In this document: positions 42,671-51,114 of the stretch, piece by piece
Layout: the number at the start of each line of letters is the position of its first letter
Position numbering within the stretch: position 1 is the first letter of the stretch
Origin: Micromonospora siamensis
Lineage (GTDB): Bacteria; Actinomycetota; Actinomycetes; Mycobacteriales; Micromonosporaceae
Length of the DNA stretch: 64,000 nt
Direction of reading: 5' to 3'
Assembly (NCBI RefSeq): GCF_900090305.1
Contig: NZ_LT607751.1
Span: 2,852,001-2,916,000 of the forward strand
The notes under the pieces: model-generated
The model's input: only the letters and a program-made list of their open reading frames with translations
Database searches by the model: none
Told to the model about the DNA's origin: nothing
Program-made: the position numbers and the translations under genes

Positions 42671-45184
42671 TCAGAGCTGGCCGACGTCGGTGATCCGGAC
42701 GACCGCCACCCCGGCCTCGTCGGAGGCGGCCAGGTCGACCTCGGCGCTGATGCCCCAGTCGTGGTCGTCCTCCGGGTCGTCCAGGATCTGCCGCACGGTC
42801 CACTTCTCGCGGCCCTGTTCGATCATCAGCAGCGCCGGCCCGCGCGCGTCCGGTCCCACCCCGATCAAGTCGTACGCCTCGAAGTACGGCTCCAGCGCGT
42901 CCGCCCAGGCGTCGGCGTCCCATCCGTTCGCCGCGTCCAGCTCGCCGAGCAGGTCCCAGCGGCGCAGGGCGGCCAGCTCGACCCGGCGGAACAGCGCGTT
43001 GCGCACCAGCACCCGGAACGCGCGGGCGTTGCGGGTGACCGCCGGCACCTTCTCCTCCAGGGAGGCGTGGGCCTGGGCGGCGTCGGCGACGTCGGAGGGG
43101 TTGCGCAGCCGCTCCCACTCGTCGATCAGGCTGGAGTCGACCTGGCGGACCAGCTCGCCCAGCCACTCGATGAGGTCGACCAGCTCCTCGGTCTTGGCGT
43201 CCTCGGGGACGGTCTGCCGCAGCGTCTTGTACGCGTCGGCGAGGTAGCGCAGCACCAGCCCCTCGGAGCGGGTCAGGCCGTAGAACTGGACGTACTCCCC
43301 GAAGGTCATGGCCCGCTCGTACATATCCCGGACGACCGACTTGGGGGAGAGCTCGTGGTCGGCCACCCAGGGGTGCCCCCGGCGGTACATCTCGTACGCC
43401 CCGTCCAGCAGCTCCGCGAGCGGCTTGGGCCAGGTCACCTCGTCGAGCAGCTCGATCCGGGCCTCGTACTCGATGCCCTCGGCCTTCATCGCGGCGACCG
43501 CCTCGCCGCGGGCCTTGAACTGCTGCGCCGACAGGATCTGCCGCGGGTTGTCGAGGATCGACTCGATCACGCTGAGCACGTCGAGGGCGTACGACGGGGA
43601 CTCGACGTCGAGCAGCTCGATGGCGGCCAGCGCGAGCGGGGAGAGCGGCTGGTTGAGCGCGAAGTCGAGCTGGAGGTCGACGGTGAGCCGGACCCGGCGG
43701 CCGGTCTCGTCCGGCTCGGCCAGCTCCTCGACCACCCCGCCAGCGCGCAGCGCCCGGTAGATGGCGATGGCCCGGCGGATGTGCCGGCGCTGGGCGGTAG
43801 CGTCCTCGTGGTTGTCGGTGAGCAGGTGCCGCATCGCGGTGAACGCGTCGCCGGGGCGGCCGATCACGTTGAGCAGCATCGAGTGGCTGACCTGGAAGCT
43901 GGAGGTCAACGGCTCGGGCTCGGCGTCGACCAGCCGCTGGAAGGTCGGCTCGCCCCAGCCGATGGAGCCCTCCGGCGGCTTCTTCTTGACCACCTTGCGG
44001 CGCTTCTTCGGGTCGTCGCCGGCCTTGGCGAGGGCCTTCTCGTTCTCGATGACGTGCTCGGGGGCCTGCACGACGACCCGGCCGATGGTGTCGAAGCCGG
44101 CCCGCCCGGCCCGGCCGGCGATCTGGTGGAACTCGCGGGCCTTGAGCAGCCGGGTACGCACCCCGTCGTACTTCGACAGGCCGGTGAAGAGCACCGTGCG
44201 GATCGGCACGTTGATGCCGACGCCGAGGGTGTCCGTACCGCAGATGACCTTGAGCAGGCCAGCCTGGGCCAGGGTCTCCACCAGCCGGCGGTACTTGGGC
44301 AGCATGCCGGCGTGGTGCACGCCGATGCCGTGCCGGACCAGCCGGGACAGCGTCTTGCCGAAGCCGGAGGTGAACCGGAAGTTCCCGATCGCACTCGCGA
44401 TCATGTCCTTCTCGGCCCGGCTGCACACGTTGACGCTCATCAGCGCCTGGGCGCGTTCCAGCGCGGCGGCCTGGGTGAAGTGCACGACGTACACCGGGGC
44501 CTGCTTGGTCTCCAGCAGCTCCTCGAGCGTCTCGTGCAGCGGCGTGGTCGCGTACGAGAAGATCAGCGGGACCGGCCGCTCGGCCGAGCGGACGACGGCG
44601 GTGGGCCGGCCGGTACGCCGGGTCAGGTCGTCGACGAAGCGGGTGGTGTCGCCGAGGGTGGCGGACATCAGCACGAACTGCGCCTGCGGCAGCTCGATGA
44701 TCGGCGCCTGCCACGCCCAGCCCCGGTCGGGCTCGGCGTAGAAGTGGAACTCGTCCATGATCACCTGGCCGACGTCGGCCCGGGCGCCTTCGCGCAGCGC
44801 CAGGTTCGCCAGGATCTCGGCCGTGCAGCAGATGATCGGGGCGTCGGCGTTGACGCTGGCGTCGCCGGTCAGCATGCCGACGTTCTCCGCGCCGAAGACC
44901 TCGCAGAGGGCGAAGAACTTCTCCGACACCAGTGCCTTGATCGGCGCGGTGTAGAAGGTGGTGCGGTCGTCGGCCAGCGCCGCGAAGTGCGCCGCGATCG
45001 CCACCAGGCTCTTGCCCGAGCCGGTCGGCGTATTCATGATCACGTTCGCGCCGGAGACGATCTCGATGACCGCCTCCTCCTGGTGGGGATAGAGGTCGAG
45101 GCCGCGCTCGGACGCCCAGGTGGCGAACGCGTCGTAGAGGGTGTCGGGGTCGGCGGTCTTCGGCAGCGCGGCGGTGAGAGTCAT
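42671..45184 (-). CDS. DEAD/DEAH-box helicase with DUF3516 C-terminal domain
   Basis: An 837-residue superfamily 2 helicase of the Ski2-like group. TPTGSGKS (52-59) is Walker A, DEFH at 144-147 is motif II (VIMDEFHFYAEPDRG), SATLGD follows, and HQIAGRAGRAGFDTIG is motif VI. The C-terminal half matches the DUF3516 type found next to such helicases in actinobacteria. It is probably an RNA helicase; its substrate is unknown. I chose the ATG at 45184, which has GGGAG seven bases upstream; an in-frame ATG at 45196 is less well placed. Confidence 0.9.
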   Translation of the reverse strand: MTLTAALPKTADPDTLYDAFATWASERGLDLYPHQEEAVIEIVSGANVIMNTPTGSGKSLVAIAAHFAALADDRTTFYTAPIKALVSEKFFALCEVFGAENVGMLTGDASVNADAPIICCTAEILANLALREGARADVGQVIMDEFHFYAEPDRGWAWQAPIIELPQAQFVLMSATLGDTTRFVDDLTRRTGRPTAVVRSAERPVPLIFSYATTPLHETLEELLETKQAPVYVVHFTQAAALERAQALMSVNVCSRAEKDMIASAIGNFRFTSGFGKTLSRLVRHGIGVHHAGMLPKYRRLVETLAQAGLLKVICGTDTLGVGINVPIRTVLFTGLSKYDGVRTRLLKAREFHQIAGRAGRAGFDTIGRVVVQAPEHVIENEKALAKAGDDPKKRRKVVKKKPPEGSIGWGEPTFQRLVDAEPEPLTSSFQVSHSMLLNVIGRPGDAFTAMRHLLTDNHEDATAQRRHIRRAIAIYRALRAGGVVEELAEPDETGRRVRLTVDLQLDFALNQPLSPLALAAIELLDVESPSYALDVLSVIESILDNPRQILSAQQFKARGEAVAAMKAEGIEYEARIELLDEVTWPKPLAELLDGAYEMYRRGHPWVADHELSPKSVVRDMYERAMTFGEYVQFYGLTRSEGLVLRYLADAYKTLRQTVPEDAKTEELVDLIEWLGELVRQVDSSLIDEWERLRNPSDVADAAQAHASLEEKVPAVTRNARAFRVLVRNALFRRVELAALRRWDLLGELDAANGWDADAWADALEPYFEAYDLIGVGPDARGPALLMIEQGREKWTVRQILDDPEDDHDWGISAEVDLAASDEAGVAVVRITDVGQL

Positions 45185-45318
45185 GGCGGCTCCCATCGTG
45201 CCCGGATCACGGCCCCTCGCGCCAACCGGGTCCGCCACGACGCCCGCCGGGCGCCCGCGTCGTCCCGCCTGTCCGGCTCCGCGCCCGCGCCGGCCCCGGC
45301 CGGGGTACGCCCCGCGGG

Positions 45319-46050
45319 TCAGCCCCGGGCCGCGTCGACCCGCCGGTGGACCAGGTCGAAGACCGGCCGGCCGGCGGTCAGCGCCCGCCGCTCGAACTTG
45401 GTGACCGGCCGGTGCGCCGGGCGGGGAGCGTACCCGCCGTGCACGTCGACCAGCTCCGGGTCGGCGGTGAGCGTCTCGCGCATCGACTCGGCGTACTGCG
45501 CCCAGTCGGTGGCGCAGTGCAGGGTGCCGCCCGGGACCAGCCGGGAGCGCAGTAGCGCCACGTGCTCCGGCTGGATGATCCGCCGCTTGTGGTGCTTCGA
45601 CTTCGGCCACGGATCGGGGAAGAAGACGTGCACCGCGTCCAGCGAGCCCTCCGGCAGCGCCCGGACCAGGTCCAGCGCGTCGCCCTGCGCCAGCCGGACG
45701 TTGGCCAGCCCCTGCCGCTGCACCAGGTCCAGCAGGTTGGCGATTCCGGGCGTGTGCACCTCGACCGCCAGATAGTCTCGGCCCGGGTCGGCGGCGGCCA
45801 TCACCGCCGTCGCGTCACCCATCCCGGAGCCGATCTCCAGCACCACCGGGGCCCGACGGCCGAAGAGCGCGGCCGGATCGAACGGCCCGGTCAACTCCTC
45901 GGTGATGTCGAAGCCGTAGGTGGGCCAGAGCCGGTCCAACGCGTCGGTCTGCCGGCCGCTCATCCGGCCGCGGCGCGGGTGGAAGGTGCGGATGCGGGAC
46001 GCGGGGCCCGGCGGGCGCGCGGCAACGGGGTTCGGGTCGGTGGAGGTCAC
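45319..46050 (-). CDS. trmB: tRNA (guanine-N7-)-methyltransferase
   Basis: A 243-residue TrmB that methylates G46 of the tRNA variable loop using SAM. EIGSGMGDAT (72-81) is the SAM motif, FFPDPWPKSKHHKRR (143-157) the TrmB signature with catalytic Asp, and RPVTKFERRALTAGRPV near the C-terminus the conserved T-x-F-E block. The first 30 residues are a non-conserved basic extension. The start is GTG at 46050. It diverges from the sortase-substrate gene across 129 bases. Confidence 0.95.
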   Translation of the reverse strand: MTSTDPNPVAARPPGPASRIRTFHPRRGRMSGRQTDALDRLWPTYGFDITEELTGPFDPAALFGRRAPVVLEIGSGMGDATAVMAAADPGRDYLAVEVHTPGIANLLDLVQRQGLANVRLAQGDALDLVRALPEGSLDAVHVFFPDPWPKSKHHKRRIIQPEHVALLRSRLVPGGTLHCATDWAQYAESMRETLTADPELVDVHGGYAPRPAHRPVTKFERRALTAGRPVFDLVHRRVDAARG

Positions 46051-46179
46051 AGCGAACCGAGCGTACGCGACGGCTCCGCCGGAACGGATGTGGTGGGCGG
46101 CCGGGGGTGAGAGGATTCATCCCGTACGGCAGGACGGGCGGTCCGCTGCGCGGTACGGCCCACGGCGCCGGGAGGGGTC

Positions 46180-46797
46180 ATGAGGTCAGTCACGCGGCTC
46201 GGCGCGGCGGTCGCGGTCGCCGCGATGGCCGGCGCCCTGTCGGCGGCCACCCCGGCGAACGCCCGCGCGCTGCCGGCCCGGGCCGAACCGGCCCCCGTCG
46301 AGGAGACCCCGTCCTCCGGCGACATCATCTTCATCGAGGTGACCCCGGCGACCGTGGAGGCGGGTTACCTGGTCGGCATCCGGGCGAGCTGCCGGGAGAA
46401 CTCGGTGCCCGCGATCGCGGTGTCGGACGCCTTCGGCCGGGTCCAGGTGCAGCCGCAGCGGGGTCTGCTCACCGCCTCCCCGATGGTGCACGAACGCACC
46501 CGGCCAGGGAACTACCGGGTCAAGCTGGAGTGCCGGGGCGGCGAGACGGCCTCGACCATGCTCCAGGTGGTCAAGTCGGTACGCCCGACCGCGTCGCCGA
46601 CCCGTCAGCCCACGAGGCCGCCCACTCACCCGCCCACTCACCAACCCAGCCGGGGCCCGGCGACCGGCTTCGGCGGCACCGCCGACTCCGGAGGGCTGGG
46701 CGGGCTGCTCGTTCCCGGTGGGTTGGCGCTCACCGTCGCCGGGGTGGCCGTGGGGCTGACCGCCCGGCGCCGGCCTCGCGGCATCGTCCGGCGCTGA
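46180..46797 (+). CDS. Secreted, membrane-anchored surface protein, possible sortase substrate
   Basis: A 205-residue protein with a Sec signal peptide (about 1-29, ending ANARA). The mature domain of about 100 residues looks beta-rich, with two Cys (71 and 118) that could pair. Next come a Thr/Pro-rich linker (about 137-158, TRQPTRPPTHPPTHQP), the tetrapeptide PATG at 160-163, a hydrophobic segment at about 174-195, and the basic tail RRRPRGIVRR. This is the layout of a cell-wall sorting signal, although a canonical LPxTG is missing. GGGAGGGGTC precedes the ATG. A class F sortase gene follows eight bases later. Confidence 0.75.
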   Translation: MRSVTRLGAAVAVAAMAGALSAATPANARALPARAEPAPVEETPSSGDIIFIEVTPATVEAGYLVGIRASCRENSVPAIAVSDAFGRVQVQPQRGLLTASPMVHERTRPGNYRVKLECRGGETASTMLQVVKSVRPTASPTRQPTRPPTHPPTHQPSRGPATGFGGTADSGGLGGLLVPGGLALTVAGVAVGLTARRRPRGIVRR

Positions 46798-46805
46798 GGC
46801 CCGCC

Positions 46806-48440
46806 GTGGCGTCGCCCACCGCCCCGCCACCGGCCCGCGGCCGGCGTCCCTCCCCGTTCCCGGTCGCCGACCCGCCGCCCGAGCCCGCCCCACCGGCCGT
46901 CGGGGCACCCGGCTCCGCGGCGGATCCGCCGGCCGCCGTCGCATCGCCCGCCGCCGCATCGCCCGCCGCCGCATCGCCCGCCGCCACGCCGCCCGCCGCC
47001 ACGCCGCCCGCCCTGGCCGGCGACGCATCGCCCCGCCCGGCCGCCGCCGGGCCGGCCGGGCACCGGGTCGCCGGGCGACCCATGGGCCGGGTGTACGGGT
47101 CACGAGCCCGACGGCCGGCGCGCCCGGACGGGCGGCAGCGCGGGTCGGTGACCGGCGCGGAGCCCGGGCCGGAGATACCCGACACCGAGGCGCCGGCCCC
47201 GATCTGGGAGCCCGACCCGTCCGGGTCGCAGTTTCGCCACCCGGAGCCGTCAGCGGCGATCTGGGAGCCGGAGCCGTCACCGCGGGCCTCGTCGCCGAGC
47301 CCTGCCGAGCAGGCCGGGACGATCGCCGGTTCTCGCCCTGAGCAGGCCGGGACGATCGCCGGTTCTCGCCCTGAGCAGGCCGGGACGATCGCCGGTTCTC
47401 GCCCTGAGCGGGCCGGGACGGCCGCCGGTTCTCGCCCCGACCGGGCCGGGGTCGGACCTCGCCCCGACCGGGCGGAAGCACCGACGTCCGACGGCCCACC
47501 ATCGGCCCGGGCGGCGGGTCCGGCCGGCGGCGCCTGGTGGCCGGTGGATCAGCCGCCCCCGCCCGGCGACCTGCGATCCCGCCCACCGGGCGCCAGTCGG
47601 GGCCAGCTGTCCCGGGCCGCCCGCTGGGTAGGGGCGTGGCAACCGGTCTCGTCGCCGCCGGCCGCCCGTCCGTCTCCCGCCCGGCGGGCCTCCGTGGTCC
47701 GCCCGGTGGTCGGCCGGGACCTGGTCGCCCCCGAGCGGGCCGCCCGGCCCGCCGACGCCCCACCGCCGGTCCCGCCGACGACGGGCGCCGGCTCCCGCCC
47801 GGACCGGGGTAGGGGCCGCCGCCCATGGTCCGGGCCGCTGGCGATCGTCCTGGTGTTGTTCGGCATCTTCGCCACCGGGGCGGGGCTGGGGCGTACCGCC
47901 GGCCCGTTCGACCGGTTGACCGGCGGCGGGACGGCCGAACGGGCTCCGGTCGCGGCGCCAGAGCCGGCCCGCTTGCCGGTCAGCCGCCCGATCCGGCTCA
48001 GTGTGCCGGCGATCAAGGTGGCGGCGCCGGTCTCCGCGGTCGGCCAGGCCCCCGACGGGACCATCGCGGTGCCGCCGCTGAGCCGGCACAACGAGACCGG
48101 CTGGTACGACCGCGGCCCGACCCCCGGCGAGCCCGGTCCGGCGGTGATCGTCGGTCACGTGGACACCAAGACCGGTCCGTCCGTCTTCTACGACCTGCGC
48201 AAGCTGAAGCCGGGGGACCGGATCGAGGTGACCCGGGCCGATCGCAGCGTGGTGGTCTTCAAGGTCGACTCGGTCGAGTACTTCGACAAGGACAACCTCC
48301 CAGCCGACCGGGTGTACGGCGACCAGGGGCCGCCCGGCCTGCGTCTGATCACCTGCGGCGGCGACTGGGTCGGTGGGCACACCGGCTACGCCGACAACGT
48401 GATCGCCTTCGCCTCGCTGGTCGAGACCCGCCGCCCCTGA
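46806..48440 (+). CDS. Class F sortase with long repeat-rich N-terminus
   Basis: A 544-residue sortase-family transpeptidase. A Pro/Ala/Arg-rich, presumably cytoplasmic region of about 340 residues precedes one membrane helix (about 344-363). The sortase beta-barrel fills the end: VIVGHVDTKTGPSVFYDL has the catalytic His451 and LRLITCGGDW the Cys517. After Cys517 the strand reads GYADNVIAFA, with Ala529 where I expect the catalytic Arg (often YRDN). The start is GTG at 46806, seven bases after GAGG. The N-terminus contains four 33-base repeats. Together with the preceding surface protein it forms a likely substrate-enzyme pair. Confidence 0.8.
   Translation: MASPTAPPPARGRRPSPFPVADPPPEPAPPAVGAPGSAADPPAAVASPAAASPAAASPAATPPAATPPALAGDASPRPAAAGPAGHRVAGRPMGRVYGSRARRPARPDGRQRGSVTGAEPGPEIPDTEAPAPIWEPDPSGSQFRHPEPSAAIWEPEPSPRASSPSPAEQAGTIAGSRPEQAGTIAGSRPEQAGTIAGSRPERAGTAAGSRPDRAGVGPRPDRAEAPTSDGPPSARAAGPAGGAWWPVDQPPPPGDLRSRPPGASRGQLSRAARWVGAWQPVSSPPAARPSPARRASVVRPVVGRDLVAPERAARPADAPPPVPPTTGAGSRPDRGRGRRPWSGPLAIVLVLFGIFATGAGLGRTAGPFDRLTGGGTAERAPVAAPEPARLPVSRPIRLSVPAIKVAAPVSAVGQAPDGTIAVPPLSRHNETGWYDRGPTPGEPGPAVIVGHVDTKTGPSVFYDLRKLKPGDRIEVTRADRSVVVFKVDSVEYFDKDNLPADRVYGDQGPPGLRLITCGGDWVGGHTGYADNVIAFASLVETRRP
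47307..47438 (+). repeat. 33-bp in-frame tandem repeat in the sortase gene
   Basis: Three identical 33-base units (47307-47339, 47340-47372, 47373-47405) encode EQAGTIAGSRP, followed by a diverged fourth unit (ERAGTAAGSRP) and a shorter fifth. The identity of three units at DNA level points to recent expansion. Confidence 0.9.
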
Positions 48441-48532
48441 CCGTCGCCGTCCGGCCCGCGCGTCGCCGTCCGACCGCCGGCACGGCTCGACGACCCGTAG
48501 GTCCGGCCGGCGCGGCGCCCGCCGGTGGAGCG

Positions 48533-48853
48533 TCAGCCCTTGCCGGTCACCTGCTGGACCACCTCGAACTCCAGCAGCGTCGCGCCGGAGGCCACCGGTC
48601 GCCGCTGCTCGCCACCCTCGCCGCCGGCGTGCGCCGCCCGGGACGGCCCGGCCGCCCACGCCTGGTACGCCTCCTCCGTCTCCCAGCGGGTGTAGACGAA
48701 GTAGCGGGTTTCACCGGCCACCGGGCGCAGCAGTTCGAAGCCGAGGAAGCCGGGGGAGTTCTCCACCGCGCCGGCCCGGGCCGCGAACCGTCGTTCCAGC
48801 TCCTCGCCGGCGCCGGACGGGACGTCGATCGCGTTGATCTTCACGACTGCCAT
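48533..48853 (-). CDS. mhuD: MhuD-like heme-degrading monooxygenase
   Basis: A 106-residue protein of the antibiotic-biosynthesis-monooxygenase/IsdG fold, closely resembling mycobacterial MhuD as I recall it (VVKINAI, then AVENSPGFLGFELLRPV, then FVYTRWETEEAYQAWA). The residues MhuD uses are in place at the same numbers: Asn7, Arg26, Trp66 and the heme-ligating His75. MhuD opens heme to mycobilin products and releases iron for use. It is not in an operon with heme transport; it lies tail to tail with the sortase gene. Iron control is plausible but no IdeR box is visible in the short upstream gap. Confidence 0.85.
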   Translation of the reverse strand: MAVVKINAIDVPSGAGEELERRFAARAGAVENSPGFLGFELLRPVAGETRYFVYTRWETEEAYQAWAAGPSRAAHAGGEGGEQRRPVASGATLLEFEVVQQVTGKG

Positions 48854-48891
48854 CCGCCCACCCTAGCCGGCACGGCCCGGTGCGCAGCGGC

Positions 48892-49689
48892 TCACAGCGG
48901 TTCGACGGCGGGCACCAGGTCGGCGTCGACCACGATCGGGGCGTGGTCGGAGGGGCCCTTGCCCTTGCGGGCCTCCCGGTCCACGTAGGCCGCGCGGACC
49001 GTGCGGGCGAACGGGGCGGAGGCGTACACCAGGTCGATCCGCATGCCCTTGTTCTGGTGGAACATGCCGGCCCGGTAGTCCCAGTAGGTGTAGGGGTGCG
49101 GACCCTTCATCGGCGTCGGCACCACGTCGTCCAGGCCGAGGTCGCGCAGGGCGGCCAGGGCGGCCCGCTCGGCGGGGGTGACGTGGGTGGAGTGCCGGAA
49201 CAGCGCCGGGTCCCACACGTCGGCGTCGGTGGGGGCGACGTTGAAGTCGCCGCAGACCGCCACCGGCAGGCCACCGGCGAGTTCCGGTTCCAGCGCGTCC
49301 CGCAGGCCCGCGAACCAGGCCAGCTTGTACGCGTAGTGCGGGTCGTCGGGGGAGCGGCCGTTGGGCACGTACACCGACCAGACCCGCAGCCCGTCGCAGG
49401 TGGCGGAGATGGCGCGGGCCTCCGGCTCGGGGAACCCGGGCTCGCCGGGGAACCCGACGGTCACGTCGGCCAGCCCGACCCGGGACAGGATGGCCACCCC
49501 GTTCCACCGGCCGTCGCTGTGGCTGGCCACCGTGTAGCCCAGCTCGCCCACCTCGGCGACCGGGAACGCCCCGTCGGGGCACTTGGTCTCCTGGAGGCAG
49601 ACGACGTCCGGGGCGGTGCCGGCGAGCCAGTCCAGCAGCCGGGGCAGTCGGGCCTTCACCGAGTTGACGTTCCAGGTCGCCAGGCGCAT
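48892..49689 (-). CDS. xth: Exodeoxyribonuclease III / AP endonuclease
   Basis: A 265-residue exonuclease III-type enzyme for base-excision repair. LATWNVNSVKAR near the N-terminus carries the metal-binding Asn, VCLQETKC the catalytic Glu, VAVCGDFNVAPTDADVWDP the Asp/Asn pair and GPSDHAPIVVD the C-terminal Asp-His. I chose MRLATWNV at 49689 as in other Xth proteins; an ATG 18 bases upstream adds only QAGP-type residues. It lies downstream of the PAC2 gene on the same strand but is separated from it by a terminator hairpin. Confidence 0.93.
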   Translation of the reverse strand: MRLATWNVNSVKARLPRLLDWLAGTAPDVVCLQETKCPDGAFPVAEVGELGYTVASHSDGRWNGVAILSRVGLADVTVGFPGEPGFPEPEARAISATCDGLRVWSVYVPNGRSPDDPHYAYKLAWFAGLRDALEPELAGGLPVAVCGDFNVAPTDADVWDPALFRHSTHVTPAERAALAALRDLGLDDVVPTPMKGPHPYTYWDYRAGMFHQNKGMRIDLVYASAPFARTVRAAYVDREARKGKGPSDHAPIVVDADLVPAVEPL

Positions 49690-49734
49690 GGGTCCAGCCT
49701 GCCGCATCGGCGGCCCGCCCGCCGCCCGGCACGA

Positions 49735-49768
49735 CGGAGGGTCCCCCCGACGCCGGGGGGACCCTCCG
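49735..49768 (-). terminator. Terminator hairpin after the PAC2 gene
   Basis: CGGAGGGTCCCCCC and GGGGGGACCCTCCG make a perfect 14-base stem with a six-base loop, starting seven bases beyond the PAC2 stop. It separates that gene from xth. Confidence 0.8.
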
Positions 49769-49774
49769 CGACGA

Positions 49775-50695
49775 TCAGCTGCCCGGCGCGTCGTTGGGGC
49801 GGCTCTGCTCGGCCAGGAAGCGTTCCAGCTCGGCGCCGAGCTCGTCGGCGGTGGGCAGCGGCCCGTTCTCGGCGGCCAGCAGGTTCTTCTCGCCGCGCCC
49901 GCGGGCGAACGCGTCGTACTGCTCCTCCAGCGCCTGGACCAGGGCGGCGGCGTCGTCGGTCTGGGCGACCTGGCGGTCGATCTCGACCCGGACCACCTCG
50001 GCGGCGGCCCGCAGGCCGTCGTGCGGCAGCAGCAGGCCGGTGCTGCGCGACACCGAGCTGAGCAGCACCTCGGCGGCGGCCGGGTACTCGGCCTGGGCCA
50101 CGTAGTGCGGCACGTGGGCGGCGAAGCCGAGCGCGTCGCGGCCCTGCTGGCCGAGCCGGTACTCCAGCAGGTGGCCGATGCTGCCGGGCACCTGTACCCG
50201 CTGCAGCCACGGCTCGTAGCCGGCGATCAGCTCCGGGCGGGTGGCGTGCGCGGTGAGCCCGGTGGGCCGGGTGTGCGGCACGGCCATCGGGATCGAGTTG
50301 AGCCCGACGGTGAGCCGGACGTCGAGGCGGGCGGTGAGCCCGGCCACGGCGGCGGCGAACCGCTCCCACTGGAGGTCCGGCTCGGGGCCGGTGAGCAGCA
50401 GGAAGGGCGTCTCGTCGTCGTCGTGCAACAGGTGCAGTGTGAGTTCGGGGGCGTCGTAGTGCTCCCAGTGGTCCTCGACGAAGGTCATCACCGGGCGCCG
50501 GGAGCGGTAGTCGAAGAGCTGGTCGACGTCGAAGGTGGCGATGGGGCGCGCCTCCAGCGAGGTGAGCAACTGCTCGCGCGCCAGCCGGGTGGCGTTGCCC
50601 GCGTCGACGAAGCCGGTCAGGGCCTGGATGAGCACGGGTTGGCCGAGGTCGGGCAGGTCGTCGGTGAGCTGGTAGAGCTCGTGTGGGTCGAGCAC
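49775..50695 (-). CDS. PAC2 family protein (proteasome assembly chaperone-like)
   Basis: A 306-residue PAC2-fold protein. LIQALTGFVDAGNATRLAREQL near the N-terminus and FLLLTGPEPDLQWERFAAAV, VGLNSIPMAVPHTRP, and VPHYVAQAEYPAAAEVLL further on are typical of the actinobacterial members. Eukaryotic and archaeal relatives help assemble proteasomes, but the role in actinomycetes is not settled. The start is GTG at 50695, behind a perfect AGGAGG nine bases upstream. The C-terminal 50 residues are acidic and helical. Confidence 0.87.
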   Translation of the reverse strand: MLDPHELYQLTDDLPDLGQPVLIQALTGFVDAGNATRLAREQLLTSLEARPIATFDVDQLFDYRSRRPVMTFVEDHWEHYDAPELTLHLLHDDDETPFLLLTGPEPDLQWERFAAAVAGLTARLDVRLTVGLNSIPMAVPHTRPTGLTAHATRPELIAGYEPWLQRVQVPGSIGHLLEYRLGQQGRDALGFAAHVPHYVAQAEYPAAAEVLLSSVSRSTGLLLPHDGLRAAAEVVRVEIDRQVAQTDDAAALVQALEEQYDAFARGRGEKNLLAAENGPLPTADELGAELERFLAEQSRPNDAPGS

Positions 50696-51114
50696 CGGTA
50701 GGGACCTCCTGGGAAACGCGCGTACGGGCGCCGCGCGGGAACGGCACCCGGTTCGGGGAACCACCCGCAATCCTGATCCATTCCATCAGGCGCCGATCAC
50801 CGGCCGTCGGGCCGTCCCACCGGGCCGCCGACCACGTGGCCGGAGCCGTGGATGGCGAGACATCCACCGTACGGGCCGACAGGTGGTCAGCCGTACGACC
50901 GATGCGGGTGATCTTGACCGGTCGAGTGCCGGCGAGCGTGCTTCCTGCCTGCGCCGCCCCTCGGCGGGGCGGTTGACCGGTTGGCCCGACCCGGGCGGTT
51001 TGGCAGGTTGTGCGGGCGTAAGTGGCGGTCTGCCGAGCTTGCGGGGTCTTGTTTGTGTTCAGCGCCACGTGATCACCCACCGTGATCATGCGGATCTCCG
51101 CCTAGCCTCGTCGA
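50696..51114. promoter_or_regulatory. Divergent 419-base region before PAC2 and transglycosylase-like genes
   Basis: No gene is supported. Near the right end GTGATCAC (51069-51076) and GTGATCA (51082-51088) repeat 13 bases apart, which may be a protein-binding site. TAGCCT at 51103-51108 ends six bases before the ATG of the right-hand gene, a leaderless-type -10. I looked for a cyclic-di-AMP riboswitch, as found before some actinomycete cell-wall hydrolases, and did not see its conserved bases. Confidence 0.45.

Noticed and set aside
46965..47012. GCCGCCGCATCGCCC-type repeats as a CRISPR-like array
   Set aside because: The units are contiguous, without spacers, and encode Ala-Ala-Ser-Pro in frame within the sortase gene.
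50696..51114. Possible cyclic-di-AMP (ydaO) riboswitch before the transglycosylase-like gene
   Set aside because: The location fits known examples, but the conserved core bases are not present, and a leaderless-type -10 sits six bases from the start codon.
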